From: Mercurialis annua
Lineage: Eukaryota > Streptophyta > Magnoliopsida > Malpighiales > Euphorbiaceae
Assembly: GCF_937616625.2 (NCBI RefSeq)
Contig: NC_065577.1
Span: 9,341,001-9,405,000, forward strand
Direction: 5' to 3'
DNA length: 64,000 nucleotides
The notes beneath the pieces were generated by a model. The model searched no databases. It was not told the origin of the DNA and saw nothing but the letters and a program-made list of their open reading frames with translations. This document shows, piece by piece, positions 46,841-58,500 of this stretch (position 1 is its first letter; every line of letters begins with the position of its first letter). The translations under genes were made by a program, and so were the position numbers.

Positions 46841-47176
46841 TAGAAGAATTGGGGACAAGTTTGTTAATAGTCCCTATTTTTATCAAACGTTAACTATTGG
46901 GGACAATTTAAATATTATGGTCCCTAACTTTGGTCCCCTTAGCTCACCTTTTTTGTAGTGGAGGCTGCCACTCTATGTATATTTATTTAACAAAAATTTC
47001 TTGCTGCCTAGAAGAATTGGGGACAAGTTTGTTAATAGTCCCCATTTTTATCAAACGTTAACTATTGGGGACAATTTAAATATCATGGTCCCTAACTTTG
47101 GTCCCCTTAGCTCACCTTTTTTGTAGTGGAGGCTGCCACGCTATGTATATATTTATTTAATAAAAATTTCTTGCTG
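46841..47176. repeat. 168-bp tandem duplication across two nested MITEs
   Basis: 46841-47008 and 47009-47176 are near-identical, starting TAGAAGAATTGGGGACAAG. The unit holds a MITE-like body ('gtccccaatag'; end CACTACAAAAAAGGTG in complement) plus half of the small element at 47129-47220. Confidence 0.8.
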
Positions 47177-47220
47177 CCTAGGCAGCAGGAAATTCCTGCA
47201 GCATGGTATGTGGCAGCCTC
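47129..47220. mobile_element. Tiny 92-bp MITE
   Basis: The perfect terminal inverted repeats are GAGGCTGCCAC and GTGGCAGCCTC. The core contains the palindrome CTGCCTAGGCAG. Partial copies occur at 45471-45533 and in the first tandem unit. Confidence 0.65.
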
Positions 47221-47795
47221 AAAGGCTGTCACGCCATGTATATATTTATTTTTTATTATTTGGTTAATTAACAAATTTGGCTTATTTACTTTTTAAATTA
47301 ACAATAACAACTCTTTTGTTACTAAAGAAACAAACAAATGGAAGAAATCAATAACCTAAAAATTTATTTTCTTTTGAAATCAACATAGGGATTTACATTG
47401 AAATCAAAATTTGGATATTATGTTGAATAGGAGAGGCAAGAATAGTTTTTCCTATTTACATACTTATATCTGTTAAATTCATGTTTTCCAAGTGACAAAC
47501 ATGAACAAACTTGCAACACAAATATTTGTTTGGATTATATTAATTTATTTGGCTTATATAGCTTTTTCTAACTCAAATTAATTGAAATGCTAATTTGAAA
47601 TTTTGCACTAAATCTATCAATTTCCTGCTCAAACTTATAGAACCATCACCAAAATGATAATTAGTGACATTAATTTCATGCAACAGCAGCACAGCACTGC
47701 ATTTGTTATATGTTAAATAATAGAATGGGATTAACAAAAAAGTAAATGATTCATAGAATAAACGAATGTATGAACTTGGATCGGTGTAAGTTATA
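47221..47795. other. AT-rich spacer
   Basis: It begins with another partial match to the small MITE ('ggctgtcacgccatgtatatatttattt'). Nothing else is recognisable. Confidence 0.4.
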
Positions 47796-47804
47796 TAAAA
47801 AAAA

Positions 47805-48176
47805 GGCTTAATCACCAAAAAAAACCTCACCTTTTAGCCCTTTTTCAGTTGCACCCTGACGTTGCAATTTTATCAGTTGCACCCAAATTCGCACCTTTGG
47901 GTTTCAATTCCACCCTCAAAATCAAATTGGACTTTTTTCACTCGGAAAAAATTCATAAAAACCCTTATAAAGTACTCGTTTGAACTCTAATCCACATAAA
48001 AAGTAAAAAATAGATGATTTATTTTAACTTTTTTCAAATGAAAAAGAGATTAATTTAGTACTTGAGGGTCGAATTGAAAACCAAAGGTGCGAATTAGGGT
48101 GCAACTGACAAAATTGCAACGTCAGGATGCATTTGAAAAGGGGCTAAAAGGTGAGGGGTTATTTGGTGATTAAGCC
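47805..48176. mobile_element. MULE-type foldback MITE with perfect 9-bp TSD
   Basis: TAAAAAAAA flanks both ends (47796-47804 and 48177-48185). The arms start GGCTTAATCACCAAA and end TTTGGTGATTAAGCC. Inner arms carry 'gttgcaccctgacgttgcaa' and its complement, so nearly the whole element can fold on itself. Confidence 0.9.
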
Positions 48177-48185
48177 TAAAAAAAA

Positions 48186-48640
48186 TGTTAATAACCATGG
48201 TTTTGTTCATATATGAAGAGTTTATGTTGGTTCATAAATGAGGATCCGGCAAATGTTGTTGGTTTGTTGCTGTAATTTATTTGTTACTTCAGTAATAAAG
48301 GAGTGATTATTGTTAATATAAAAAGTAAAAAAGCTAAATTGGTAATTAACCAATATTAAACTGGTTAATTAACCAAACGATGAAGAATTAAAATAAGCAT
48401 GAATCTGCAGCATGGTATAACACATGGAAGGTAAAACTGACAAGTTAGACAATTTAAGGAGCTTCCGCCTTCCAGTTTGAAAGGGAAATTAAAAATTAGG
48501 TTTTCTTTTTTTAGAATACAAAAATTAGTTAAAAAAAGAGATGGTTAACCAAACTGTACTAAATGAATAGTTGAGTGTCCTCAGAAAATTAATACAAACT
48601 CAACGTGCAACACGCAACAAAACGTTCAACGTTTCGCTCG
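48186..48640. other. AT-rich spacer
   Basis: Nothing recognisable was seen. Confidence 0.4.
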
Positions 48641-48649
48641 TTTAATATA

Positions 48650-49102
48650 GGCTTAAGGTCTGAAAAACTACCGACCTTTCAAATTTTTTTCAATTGCACC
48701 CTCACCTTGTAATTTCTTCAATAGCACCCTATTTCGTATTTTTGGCTTTCAATAGCACCCCGACCTTGTAAAACAGTCAATTTTACCCTATTTTTTATTT
48801 TTGACTTTCAATAGCACCATAAATCATCAAATTAAACTCATTTATCGAGAACTTATTTGATTTTTTTTTTAAGTTAAAGGACTTGTTTAAAAGTGTCCAA
48901 TTAGAAAAAAGTATGATTTCACCTTTAAATTTAGTTTTTTTGAAATTTTTCATCCTTATAGTAATCAAATCATCTAATTTTTTTAATTTAGAGTGTTATT
49001 GAAAGCCAGAAATACAAAATAGGGTGCTATTGAAAAAATTACAAGGTGAGGGTGCTATTGAAAAAAACTTGAAAGGTCGGTAGTTTTTCAGACCTTAAGC
49101 CC
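48650..49102. mobile_element. MULE-type foldback MITE with perfect 9-bp TSD
   Basis: TTTAATATA flanks both ends (48641-48649 and 49103-49111). The arms start GGCTTAAGGTCTGAAAAAC and end in the complement. The inner blocks 'tagcaccctatttcgtattt' and 'aaatacaaaatagggtgcta' pair. Confidence 0.9.
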
Positions 49103-49111
49103 TTTAATATA

Positions 49112-49512
49112 TTAATTAGCAGAAATAATGATATCCAAAACTATTTTTTTTATATAACTTAATAGCTTATTTTTAATTTATTTTGTTCTAATTATTAAAC
49201 TTAAATTTTATTTGAAGAAGTGGTTTTTGACAGTCGCTTGATTTTATTTTCTTTAATCGAAGTATGTATAATTTGGCTTAAAAAAATTCTCAAAATGAAA
49301 TTCTGCATATGTGACAAGATTTCAAAATTGCAAAATCTGACTACCTCGTGTCATTTTTGGCCAGAAAACCTAATCTCAAATAACAATAAATGTTAAAAAT
49401 TAAAATAAAATAAATTAAAATTTTGTCATCAAAATAAAATAAACCGATTGTTATTAAATATCATCATATCAATCACTCGAATTTTCTTTAATAGTCCCAC
49501 TTCTAATTAATC
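49112..49512. other. Upstream region of WSD gene B
   Basis: AT-rich spacer. Only the last 80 or so bases resemble the region upstream of WSD gene A. Confidence 0.4.
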
Positions 49513-49520
49513 TATAAATA
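49513..49520 (+). promoter_or_regulatory. TATA box of WSD gene B
   Basis: TATAAATA lies 53 bp before the ATG and is conserved with gene A (55 bp). A purine-rich GAAGAA stretch separates it from the ATG in both. Confidence 0.75.
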
Positions 49521-49572
49521 GGGGAGAAGAAGCTGGAGAACAATCAGAAGAAAGAAGAGTAAGAGAAAAATA

Positions 49573-52500
49573 ATGGAAAGTGTTATGAAACCAATTCGAA
49601 TAATGAAAAATGATAGAGAGGAAGAAGATGGTGGAGAACCATTGAGTCCGATGTCGCGGCTATTTCACAAGCCTGATTCCAACGTTTACATCATTGCCAT
49701 GTTAGGGTTCGCTGCGCCGATCAACCCAGAGGTTGTCAAACACCACTTTGCTCACACATTCGCTAAGCACCCTCGTTTCTCTAGTTTGCAGGTAAACAAT
49801 GCAGACTTACTTTCATGTACAAAATTTATGTTTATACTGTACTTTTGCATCTGTGAAGTTTGGTTATCAAATTTCGAAACGTAATTTAATTAGTCACTTA
49901 CCATATTGTGCTTTTAGCGACTCCAACCGTTCTTTTATACCTATGTGGCAGCCGTATTCTGAAATTGCGAATTTGAGATTGAAAAAGTAAAAAGATAAAA
50001 GGATGTGAGATGTCTCCATTAGAAAGGAACAAATTTTTTGCTTCATGTTTCAATTTTATATATTAAAACTGCAATTCGTGTGAAAATAATATAAAAATTT
50101 AATTTTATTTCAGTTGATTAGTTACCTCATACTTATTGATCTGATATAATGACCAAGTGAAGCATATATATATATGTTGTCATGTTGTTGATCGTTAAAT
50201 CATTCGCTATTTTTAAATATGGTGTACATCATGCACATCAACTTATTTTGATCGGACAAATTAATTTGAATACTTTGATTTGACATAAAAGTTACAATTT
50301 CGGTATAATTTGATAGAAATTAATATTTTGATACAATATAAAATATATGATAAAAGTTAAGTATCAGCTAGCAGGGCGACTTATTTCATTCTCATATTAA
50401 TTAATGCAACAATGAACTATGGTATGAGCAGGTTGTGGACGAGAAACATGGTGGGGAGTTGAGACGGGTTAAAACAGAAGTAAACATAGACAACCATGTA
50501 ATAATTCCAAGGCTCGATCCAAACATGGACTCTCCGGACAAGTTTGTCGAAGATTATGTCTCTAACCTCAGCAAAACCACAATCAGTATGTCCATCCCTT
50601 TGTGGGATTTTCATGTCCTGGAAGTGAAAACCTCTGAAGCCGAAGCCACCGCGGTTTTACGAGTTCACCATTCCATTGGTGATGGCATATCTCTCATGTC
50701 TCTTTTGCTTTCTTGTTCTCGTCAAGTATCGGACCCTGAATCGCTTCCGACCATTCCGACTGCACGAAAATCAAATCGGAGCAAGAAAAATAACGAGTCT
50801 TTATTAGGGTTTCTGCGTTTCTTGTTGATCAAGCTAGGGTTGCTAGTGCTTCTGTGTTGGAATACTGGTGTGGATGTGGTGATGTTTGTGTTAACCTTTT
50901 TTTTCTTGAATGATACTGAAAACCCACTTAAAGCTCAAAAGCTTGGACCTTCTGCTAGGAGATTTGTTCACACAACATTATCTTTTGATGATGTAAAGTT
51001 GGTCAAGAATGCCATGGCTGTAGTAAGTTCCCTTTACTACTTTACGTGCTTTAATTCGCACCCGTCTCACATCAATATATATTTTAGGTTAATTTTTAAA
51101 AAAATCATGAATTTTACACGAAGTTTCATTTTAATTATGACCTTTAAAAATTGTCATTTAAAGGCACGAACTTTCATTTTATTTCAAATCTATCACCAAA
51201 GTAAAATTCGGTGTATTTTATCTGACTAAAAATTCCTAATCCTAGATACTCTAACTGAAAGATAATAAAATTTGATGTTGATTAATAACTTAGGTCTTTC
51301 GTTAATGGTTTAGTGAAGAACAATAAAAATACACTGAAATGATGAATTTGAAACAATATGAAAGTTCGTGCCTTTAAATGGCAACTTTTAAAGGTCATGA
51401 TTAAAATGAAACTTCGTATAAAGTTCGTGATTTTTTTAAGAATTAACCCTATATTTTATCTACTATGAAGAAGAAAAAAAATCACCGAAGTAGAAGTGTG
51501 CAAAAACCGACCGAAAATGAAAAAACTAACCAGACAAATTTGGTTTGATATTGTAAAATAATTTCGCTTATTCACTTTGGTTTGGGTTTGGAACATAAAA
51601 AATATTCATTCAGTTTTCATTATAACCGAACAGAAAAATCAAACCAAACCGACAAAAAATGACCGAACCGACCGTTTCGGATCTCTATGAAAAACTTACC
51701 TTTTTAGAACTTCGATGCAGTTTAAAAAAAATCTCGATTCGGTTCGTTTCGGTTCAGCCGAATGCCCCTACTTTGAAGGAGTTGTAGCAGGTTACTTTAA
51801 CAAATTATTAAAGTAATAATTAAATTAAAAAGGATATATAATAGTAATAGTTTATTAATAAAATAATAATATTTTTATAAATCATTATATTAATGTAGTA
51901 ATAGTACTTTAATTAGTATTCCAATAATTAAATCCTAGTTTTAATAAAGAAATAAATATTTTAATTTTATAATTAATAAGAATATGATCATAAAATTTGA
52001 TAAAAAAATTATATTTTCCTTACTTTTATTATATAATATAGATATAATGAAATTAGTAAAAGAAAATGAATATGAAAACAATTACCTAGAAATAATATAA
52101 AATGACAAAGGTAAAAGTGGAACAATAACTACTAGGTAGATTTTCGTATAAATAATAAAAATTAAATATTCAATAACTTTATTATAACATGTTTAGAAAC
52201 ATGGTGAACACATTTTGTTTTTGTTTCAGACTGTGAATGATGTGTTGGTAGGAGTTACACAAGCTGCTTTGTCTCGTTATCTCAACAGAAAGTATGGTAA
52301 GTAGTACTCACCAACTCATCATACTTCTATAATTGATACAAAAATCTTGTTTAGTATTATGGTGAAATTTTGATTTCGAACTCTCATACAATTTCATGTT
52401 TTTTAAGCTGTTTTTTAATAGAGAATTCATTAGTGATTTTATTAGTGCTTTGGTTTTATTTATTATGATGATTGATGATTTATTTTCAGTTTATCATTTT

Positions 52501-55500
52501 AGTAAAAGAAAATGGACTTCTTATCATTTCAGTTTATTTTACATAATCGAAAAAAATTATGTGTATGTTAAGAGAATGTTAACTTAGTTGAGATGTTTTG
52601 TTGTATTTTCTAATTACTCTTTTTGATTAACTAAAAACTATATGGCAGGTATGTGTAGGGATGAAAATGACGATGGAAGTAGAGTAAAAAACAATTTGCC
52701 GAAAAATATTCGTTTCAGAGCATCTTATGTTGTGAACACACGTCCGTTTTCAAAAATCCAAGTGAGTAAACCGAATTTACTTATTGTTTAATTTTTTCTG
52801 TCATTTTAAATTTTTAAAAATTTGCCTATTAAATTTTAATTTTGTTTTTAGCAGGAGATTTTCGATTAAAAAACCTATATATCGGCCGAATTTTACATTT
52901 TTTTCTAAAATTTGTCATGTATGCATAATTGACCTAAGAAACTTCAAGATAAAATAAAATTAACTATAAATAATAAGTTTTCAGGAAAGAATAAGTAGAA
53001 AATGATTATCACGTGGAAAATTCCGGCTGCTACATATGCATTTTAACTGAAAAACCTCCGTTAAAATAAAATTAAAATTCAGTAATCAAAACTAAACGAA
53101 GTAAAGTGCGGTCACCAAATTACAATAAACCAATAACTTGGATATCTCAAAAATCAATTATTCGGATTTTTGCACATGCAATTTCATATTCTCAATTTAA
53201 TAGTAAAAATATTTTTATATTTAAAATTAATTGAAATAGACTTTTGAAGATATGATTAAAGAAGGGTCAAAAGCGAAGTGGGGAAACCATATATCTTCTA
53301 TACTATTCCCTTTCACCATTGCACTGCGAGATGATCCGTTAGATTACGTACGTGATGCTAAGCTTCATTCCGATCGAAAGAAAGCCTCTCTGGAAGCTAA
53401 ATGCACTTATTTCATGGCTAGGCTTCTTCTCAAATTTTACCCCACCATGGTACTTTTACTCTTATCTTTCTCTATTTTACTTCATTATTATATTTGTTAA
53501 TAAATAATTTATCATAAATATTAATCTTTGTTAGTTATTTTTTTTTTTTGAATAAATGATGGGTATATTAGTTCGATCACAAAACGTGATTGGCAAAAGC
53601 CTTGAGAAAGGCAAAGAAAGTCAAGCATATTTACAGAAAAAAGATAAATTGCGATACACTTCAGTTCCTGAGTAAGTAAACTCATGATTGTTATCCTTGT
53701 AAAACTCCATTACTTTGCAAACCGACATAAAAACAACCGAGTCCACCTCCGTTGATTCATTCTTGAAAACTCTCTTATTTCGAACGTTCCACAACTCCCA
53801 AACACAATGGAACGAAATTGTTTGCGATAACCCACGAAACCGTTTAAAGACCATATCATCCCAAAGGTAAAAGAAATCAATCAAAGAGGCCGGAAGAACC
53901 GAGAGAATGTTACACATGTTAAATAGTTTGGACCAAACTAACCAAGCAAAACGACAGTGAATGACAATGTGCATGCTATCCTCATCATGAGAACAAAATG
54001 AACAAGCCAAATTATCAAAAGAAATAATACCTCTGCTGGCAAAAACAATGATAGAGGATATTCTATTCCGTGCCAATAGCCATAAATAGAAGAGGATCCT
54101 TGAAGGAAGCTTGAATTTCTAAAAGAAAGAGCAAACAACTTCATCAGCAATTCGGCGATGACCTGCTGCTTGAATACGACGAGTTGCTGGTGCTGATTGA
54201 CTTCGACGAGCTACTGCTGGTGTTTGAAGGTTACGAGCTGCAGCAGAAAACTAATTTGACCTGCTGTGTGATGAAGAACTGAAGCGAGAGAAGAAGGACT
54301 AGGATGGCGCACTGAGTTGCTAGGTGAACCCGTAGTAACCAGCGATTGCACCAAAATTCTAAAAAATGCTGGTCTAAAATTATTCTTTTGATACCAGCAA
54401 AAAAAGATCATGCTAATTAAGCACTAGAGCATGGTTTTGAAACTGATCCTGAAGGTTATCTAGCATATTCAATATCTCCCAATCTTAGACGACGATTCCA
54501 GCTGAAAGAATAGCAATCCCGCTCCCTATTGTATAGTTCAGAAACCAAAACATTTTCATCTACAACAAGACTAAACAACCTTGGATAAGCAGAAAAAGGA
54601 GCTTAAACGCCCAACAAACCGTATTTCTTGAAAATAGTGTTTTCTCCATTGCCCAAGCTAACAAATAGCCCTCCTTTAAAGTTATTCCAAATCTAACAGT
54701 TTCTCACACAAGGCGTAAGAACCCCATGCCAAAGATGAGAGAGTTTAGTTCTATTTACCGTCTAAAGATCACGCCATTGAGAAATTCTAGAGCTGTTAGA
54801 AACAGTCGTAAACCATAGGGAAAGTTTACTAACAGTCCTCAACTTCCAAATCCATTTCAGAAGAAGGGATTGATTCTTGATACGCAAAGGAGTAACATTT
54901 AGCATTAGACATTGATAGACAAACGTCATATCAAGCTACTTTACTTGAGCCCATATTATCCCCTGAACCACTCCACAAGAATCTTCTCATATTACGTTCA
55001 AGAATATTGATTACTGACTGCGAAATAGAAAAGGAACAAAGATAGTAAACTGGAAGGCTACTAAGGACAAATTTGATCAAGATAAGTCTTCCTGCAGAAG
55101 ACAACAAAATTTTCTTTCTAAGAAGCTAGCTGAGAAGAAAAATTGTTAATTAACGGACTCCATAGATTAGCTCTTACCGGTTTGGCAGTCAGAGGCAAAC
55201 CCAAGTAAACTATTGGCGAAAAATCAATTTTACAATTGAGAATACTAGAAGCTGCAACTAGAGAAGCACCATCAACATTCAGACCAATGATTGTCGATTT
55301 ATTAAAGTTAATTTACAAACCCAATACCAATTCAAAAGCAACGAAAGGATACGTAGTGAATTCCTAATCATGCCAAGGTCATTAGGAACAAATAGCAAAG
55401 TGTCATTAGCAAATTACAAAGTAGAAATTGGTTCAGTATATCCGTCCAAATGAACACCGTCAATCAAACCCAAATTAATAGCTTTGGAAAAAATAGCCTT

Positions 55501-58500
55501 TAACCGCTAAGACAAATAACATCGGAGAAATTGGATCACCCTGTCTTATAACTCCACCCATATTAAAATTCTTGGAAAGACATCCGTTAATTAAAACTGA
55601 TAGTTGAGTTTATTCGAAAAAAAGAAGAAATCCACTTGATCCAAACTTTGTCGAATTTCATCTTAGTGAGCATTTCCGAAATAAATTCCCAAGAAATAAA
55701 ATGGAAAGCCTTCTTGAAATCAATTTTAATTAAGAAAACTTTAACTTTCCTGGTATTGACTTGGTGAATCAGTTCCGAAGCAATCATGTGGCAATCATGA
55801 ATATTCCTTCCTTTAATGAACCCAAATTGGTTCTTTAAAATAATTGAAGGAAGAATAGGAGATAACCTGTTAGCCAAAACTTCAAAAAAAAGCTTGAAGA
55901 CTCCGTTTATCAGACTGATAAGCCGAAAATATTTGATGTTTGAGGCTCCTTTCATCTTCGGAATAAGCACTAGAACCGTGTTCAACCTAGGAGGGAAATA
56001 ACCTGTGCTGGAAAAAAGTTGAAAACAACTCCAAAATATCTTGTTTAATAATGCTCCAAGCTCTTTTATAGAAGAAAAAACTGAACCCATCCGGACTCGG
56101 AGCTTTATTTCATCACAATCCACTAAAGCTGAAAACATTTCAGCTTCGGTAAATCCAGTAATCAATTCAGCCGATTGAGTATGTGAAAGATGTTTAAGGG
56201 GCAGTCCCTCAATTAAAAAAATGACTTAATATTCGGCTTAATTGTATAAATTCTTGTAAAAAAGATGAATATTCAGCCTAATGTTATCCAGAATGCAGTA
56301 AGAACGGTTATCCGCCGAAATTTCGGTAATCAAATTGCTACGAGAGTGGACTGAAGCAATAATATGAAACAATTTAGTATTCTTATCACCATGTAAGTTC
56401 CAACTCAGCCTAGACTTTTGATGCCAAAGAGATTCAATTTGCTTCAAGACCATAGCAAATTCATCATGAAGGGCTGCCCATTTACCATATTTGAATCATA
56501 TTTCTCCCCAAGATCCAACTCTGCTTCCAACAAACAAATATCAGTTTTTAAATAATCAAATTTGGTGTTTACATTACCAAAAGTATTCTTGTTTCACGTT
56601 TTGATAATCTTCCGTAATTCCCTTAGCTTTATCACCAAATCAGCCCTCGGAAATTGAAGTGAAATTGCCGTCCAAGACTCTTTTATCTTTTTTAGTTAGT
56701 TACTTTTTTTTAGAAAAACAATGGAATAAATATACATGTCTGACATCTATACTTATTTGGTTTAACTACATAAAAACACTTATTTCTTTTCATTTATATC
56801 TCAACCGTCTAAAAACGCCAATTTTGACCTTATTTTAAAATATATTTTAATTCTAGCCCATTATAAGATTTTTTTAAAAAACACAAAATGTGTCCAAATA
56901 TTTTTTATTTATAGATATATCAACTTTTCTGTCTCGATAGAAAGATACTTATCAAAATTAGTTTATAATAATTCTCTCCAAGATGCAACCTTGCTTTCAA
57001 CAAACAAATATCATATATGAAAAAAATTGAGAAAAAATTGTCTTTAAAAAAATTGACTAAAATTGAAATATATTTATTAAAAAAAAGTCAAAATTGAAGT
57101 GTTGAATAGTTTGAATATAAAAGAAAGAATTAAAAAGTTAGATATTTTTTTATTTAGATCTATATAAACTCGGTCTGAAAAAATCTTGTCTTTTTACTTT
57201 TGAATAGTACACATAATAGTTTTTTTACGAATAATATATATATTAAAGCCACGAAAGATGGCAAAAACCTTTACTCAAAGCTTTCTTATAAGAAGTGACA
57301 CGCTCTAGGCGGCACACTAAAGGCTCAACTAGGAGGAAAGGCCAAAACGTCAAGGTCTTGAAAATAAAATACAAGCAGGATTTCTAAAAAAATCCAAACC
57401 CGAATACACAAAATTCCTATTACATGATTTGTAAAGAAAGATCGAATGAGAAAAACAACGAAAAATAACCACATCGATGTTCTTCTATACATTCTAAAAA
57501 ATCCTCTCATCCTGCACTTTCAGATATCTCAAACCATGATAAAACCCAATAGCCGCCATAAACTCGAGTAAGGACCCTTAGGGATAATGAGATTCCATTG
57601 CAGCAAGAAATCCACAAAAGTATTAGGAAGACCACGAAACACCAACACTCTGCAACACAAAACACCAATATTTTCTTGCAAAAGAACAATAAATAAGAAT
57701 ATGCTCCTGAGTTTCAACCACTCCACATTTAGAACGAAGAGAGTTTTCTATATTAATAATATTGTGATTTGCAAGAAAATAAAGAGAAGGGAGACGGTTA
57801 TGAACAGCTAACCAAAGAAAAAACTTCACTCGTGGAGGAGTTAGAGAATGCCACACAATTAAATAAGGATTTTTAGTACCCCTAAAATAACCTTTAGCTG
57901 CTCCAGGAACTGTCACCGAACCAAGTTTTTCAAACGAACCCTGCCCTAGCATTCTGTTACTGTTCAAAAGACCCTTCAAACCTGAATCATTCAAACCCTC
58001 CAATAATTGATCGTCCCGCCTCCGCTGCACATCTGCAGACCGTAGATCCACGCTGTCATCTTGACCTTGCATTTGCTGATGACGATTTTGCATACTCAGC
58101 TGCTGCACATTTCCACGCAACAAACCACTAGCCACTATGACTTCAACATTGTTACGCTAAGTAATAAAAGGAACAGCCCCCATCGTACTCGTTGCAATCA
58201 ACTTACACAAAGAAGCCGGAGAATAAGTATCTGATTTGTCTTTCCAAATAACCTTGCTTGATCTCTCCAACTAAGGAACTAAACCATTAAAATAGCTTGA
58301 AATTCTCCAAGCAACAACAATTTGCTACCTCTCAACCGACGCCTCCATCGCCAATCCTCATTCCAAATAACATTAATAGAAGCATGTTTTAGATTTGAGA
58401 GCTTAAAAAGGTTAGGGAATATAACAAAAGTCGGACCCTCTGACATCCAAGGATCACGCCAAATTGAAATGGAATCACCTCTGCCAATTTTAAAATTAAG

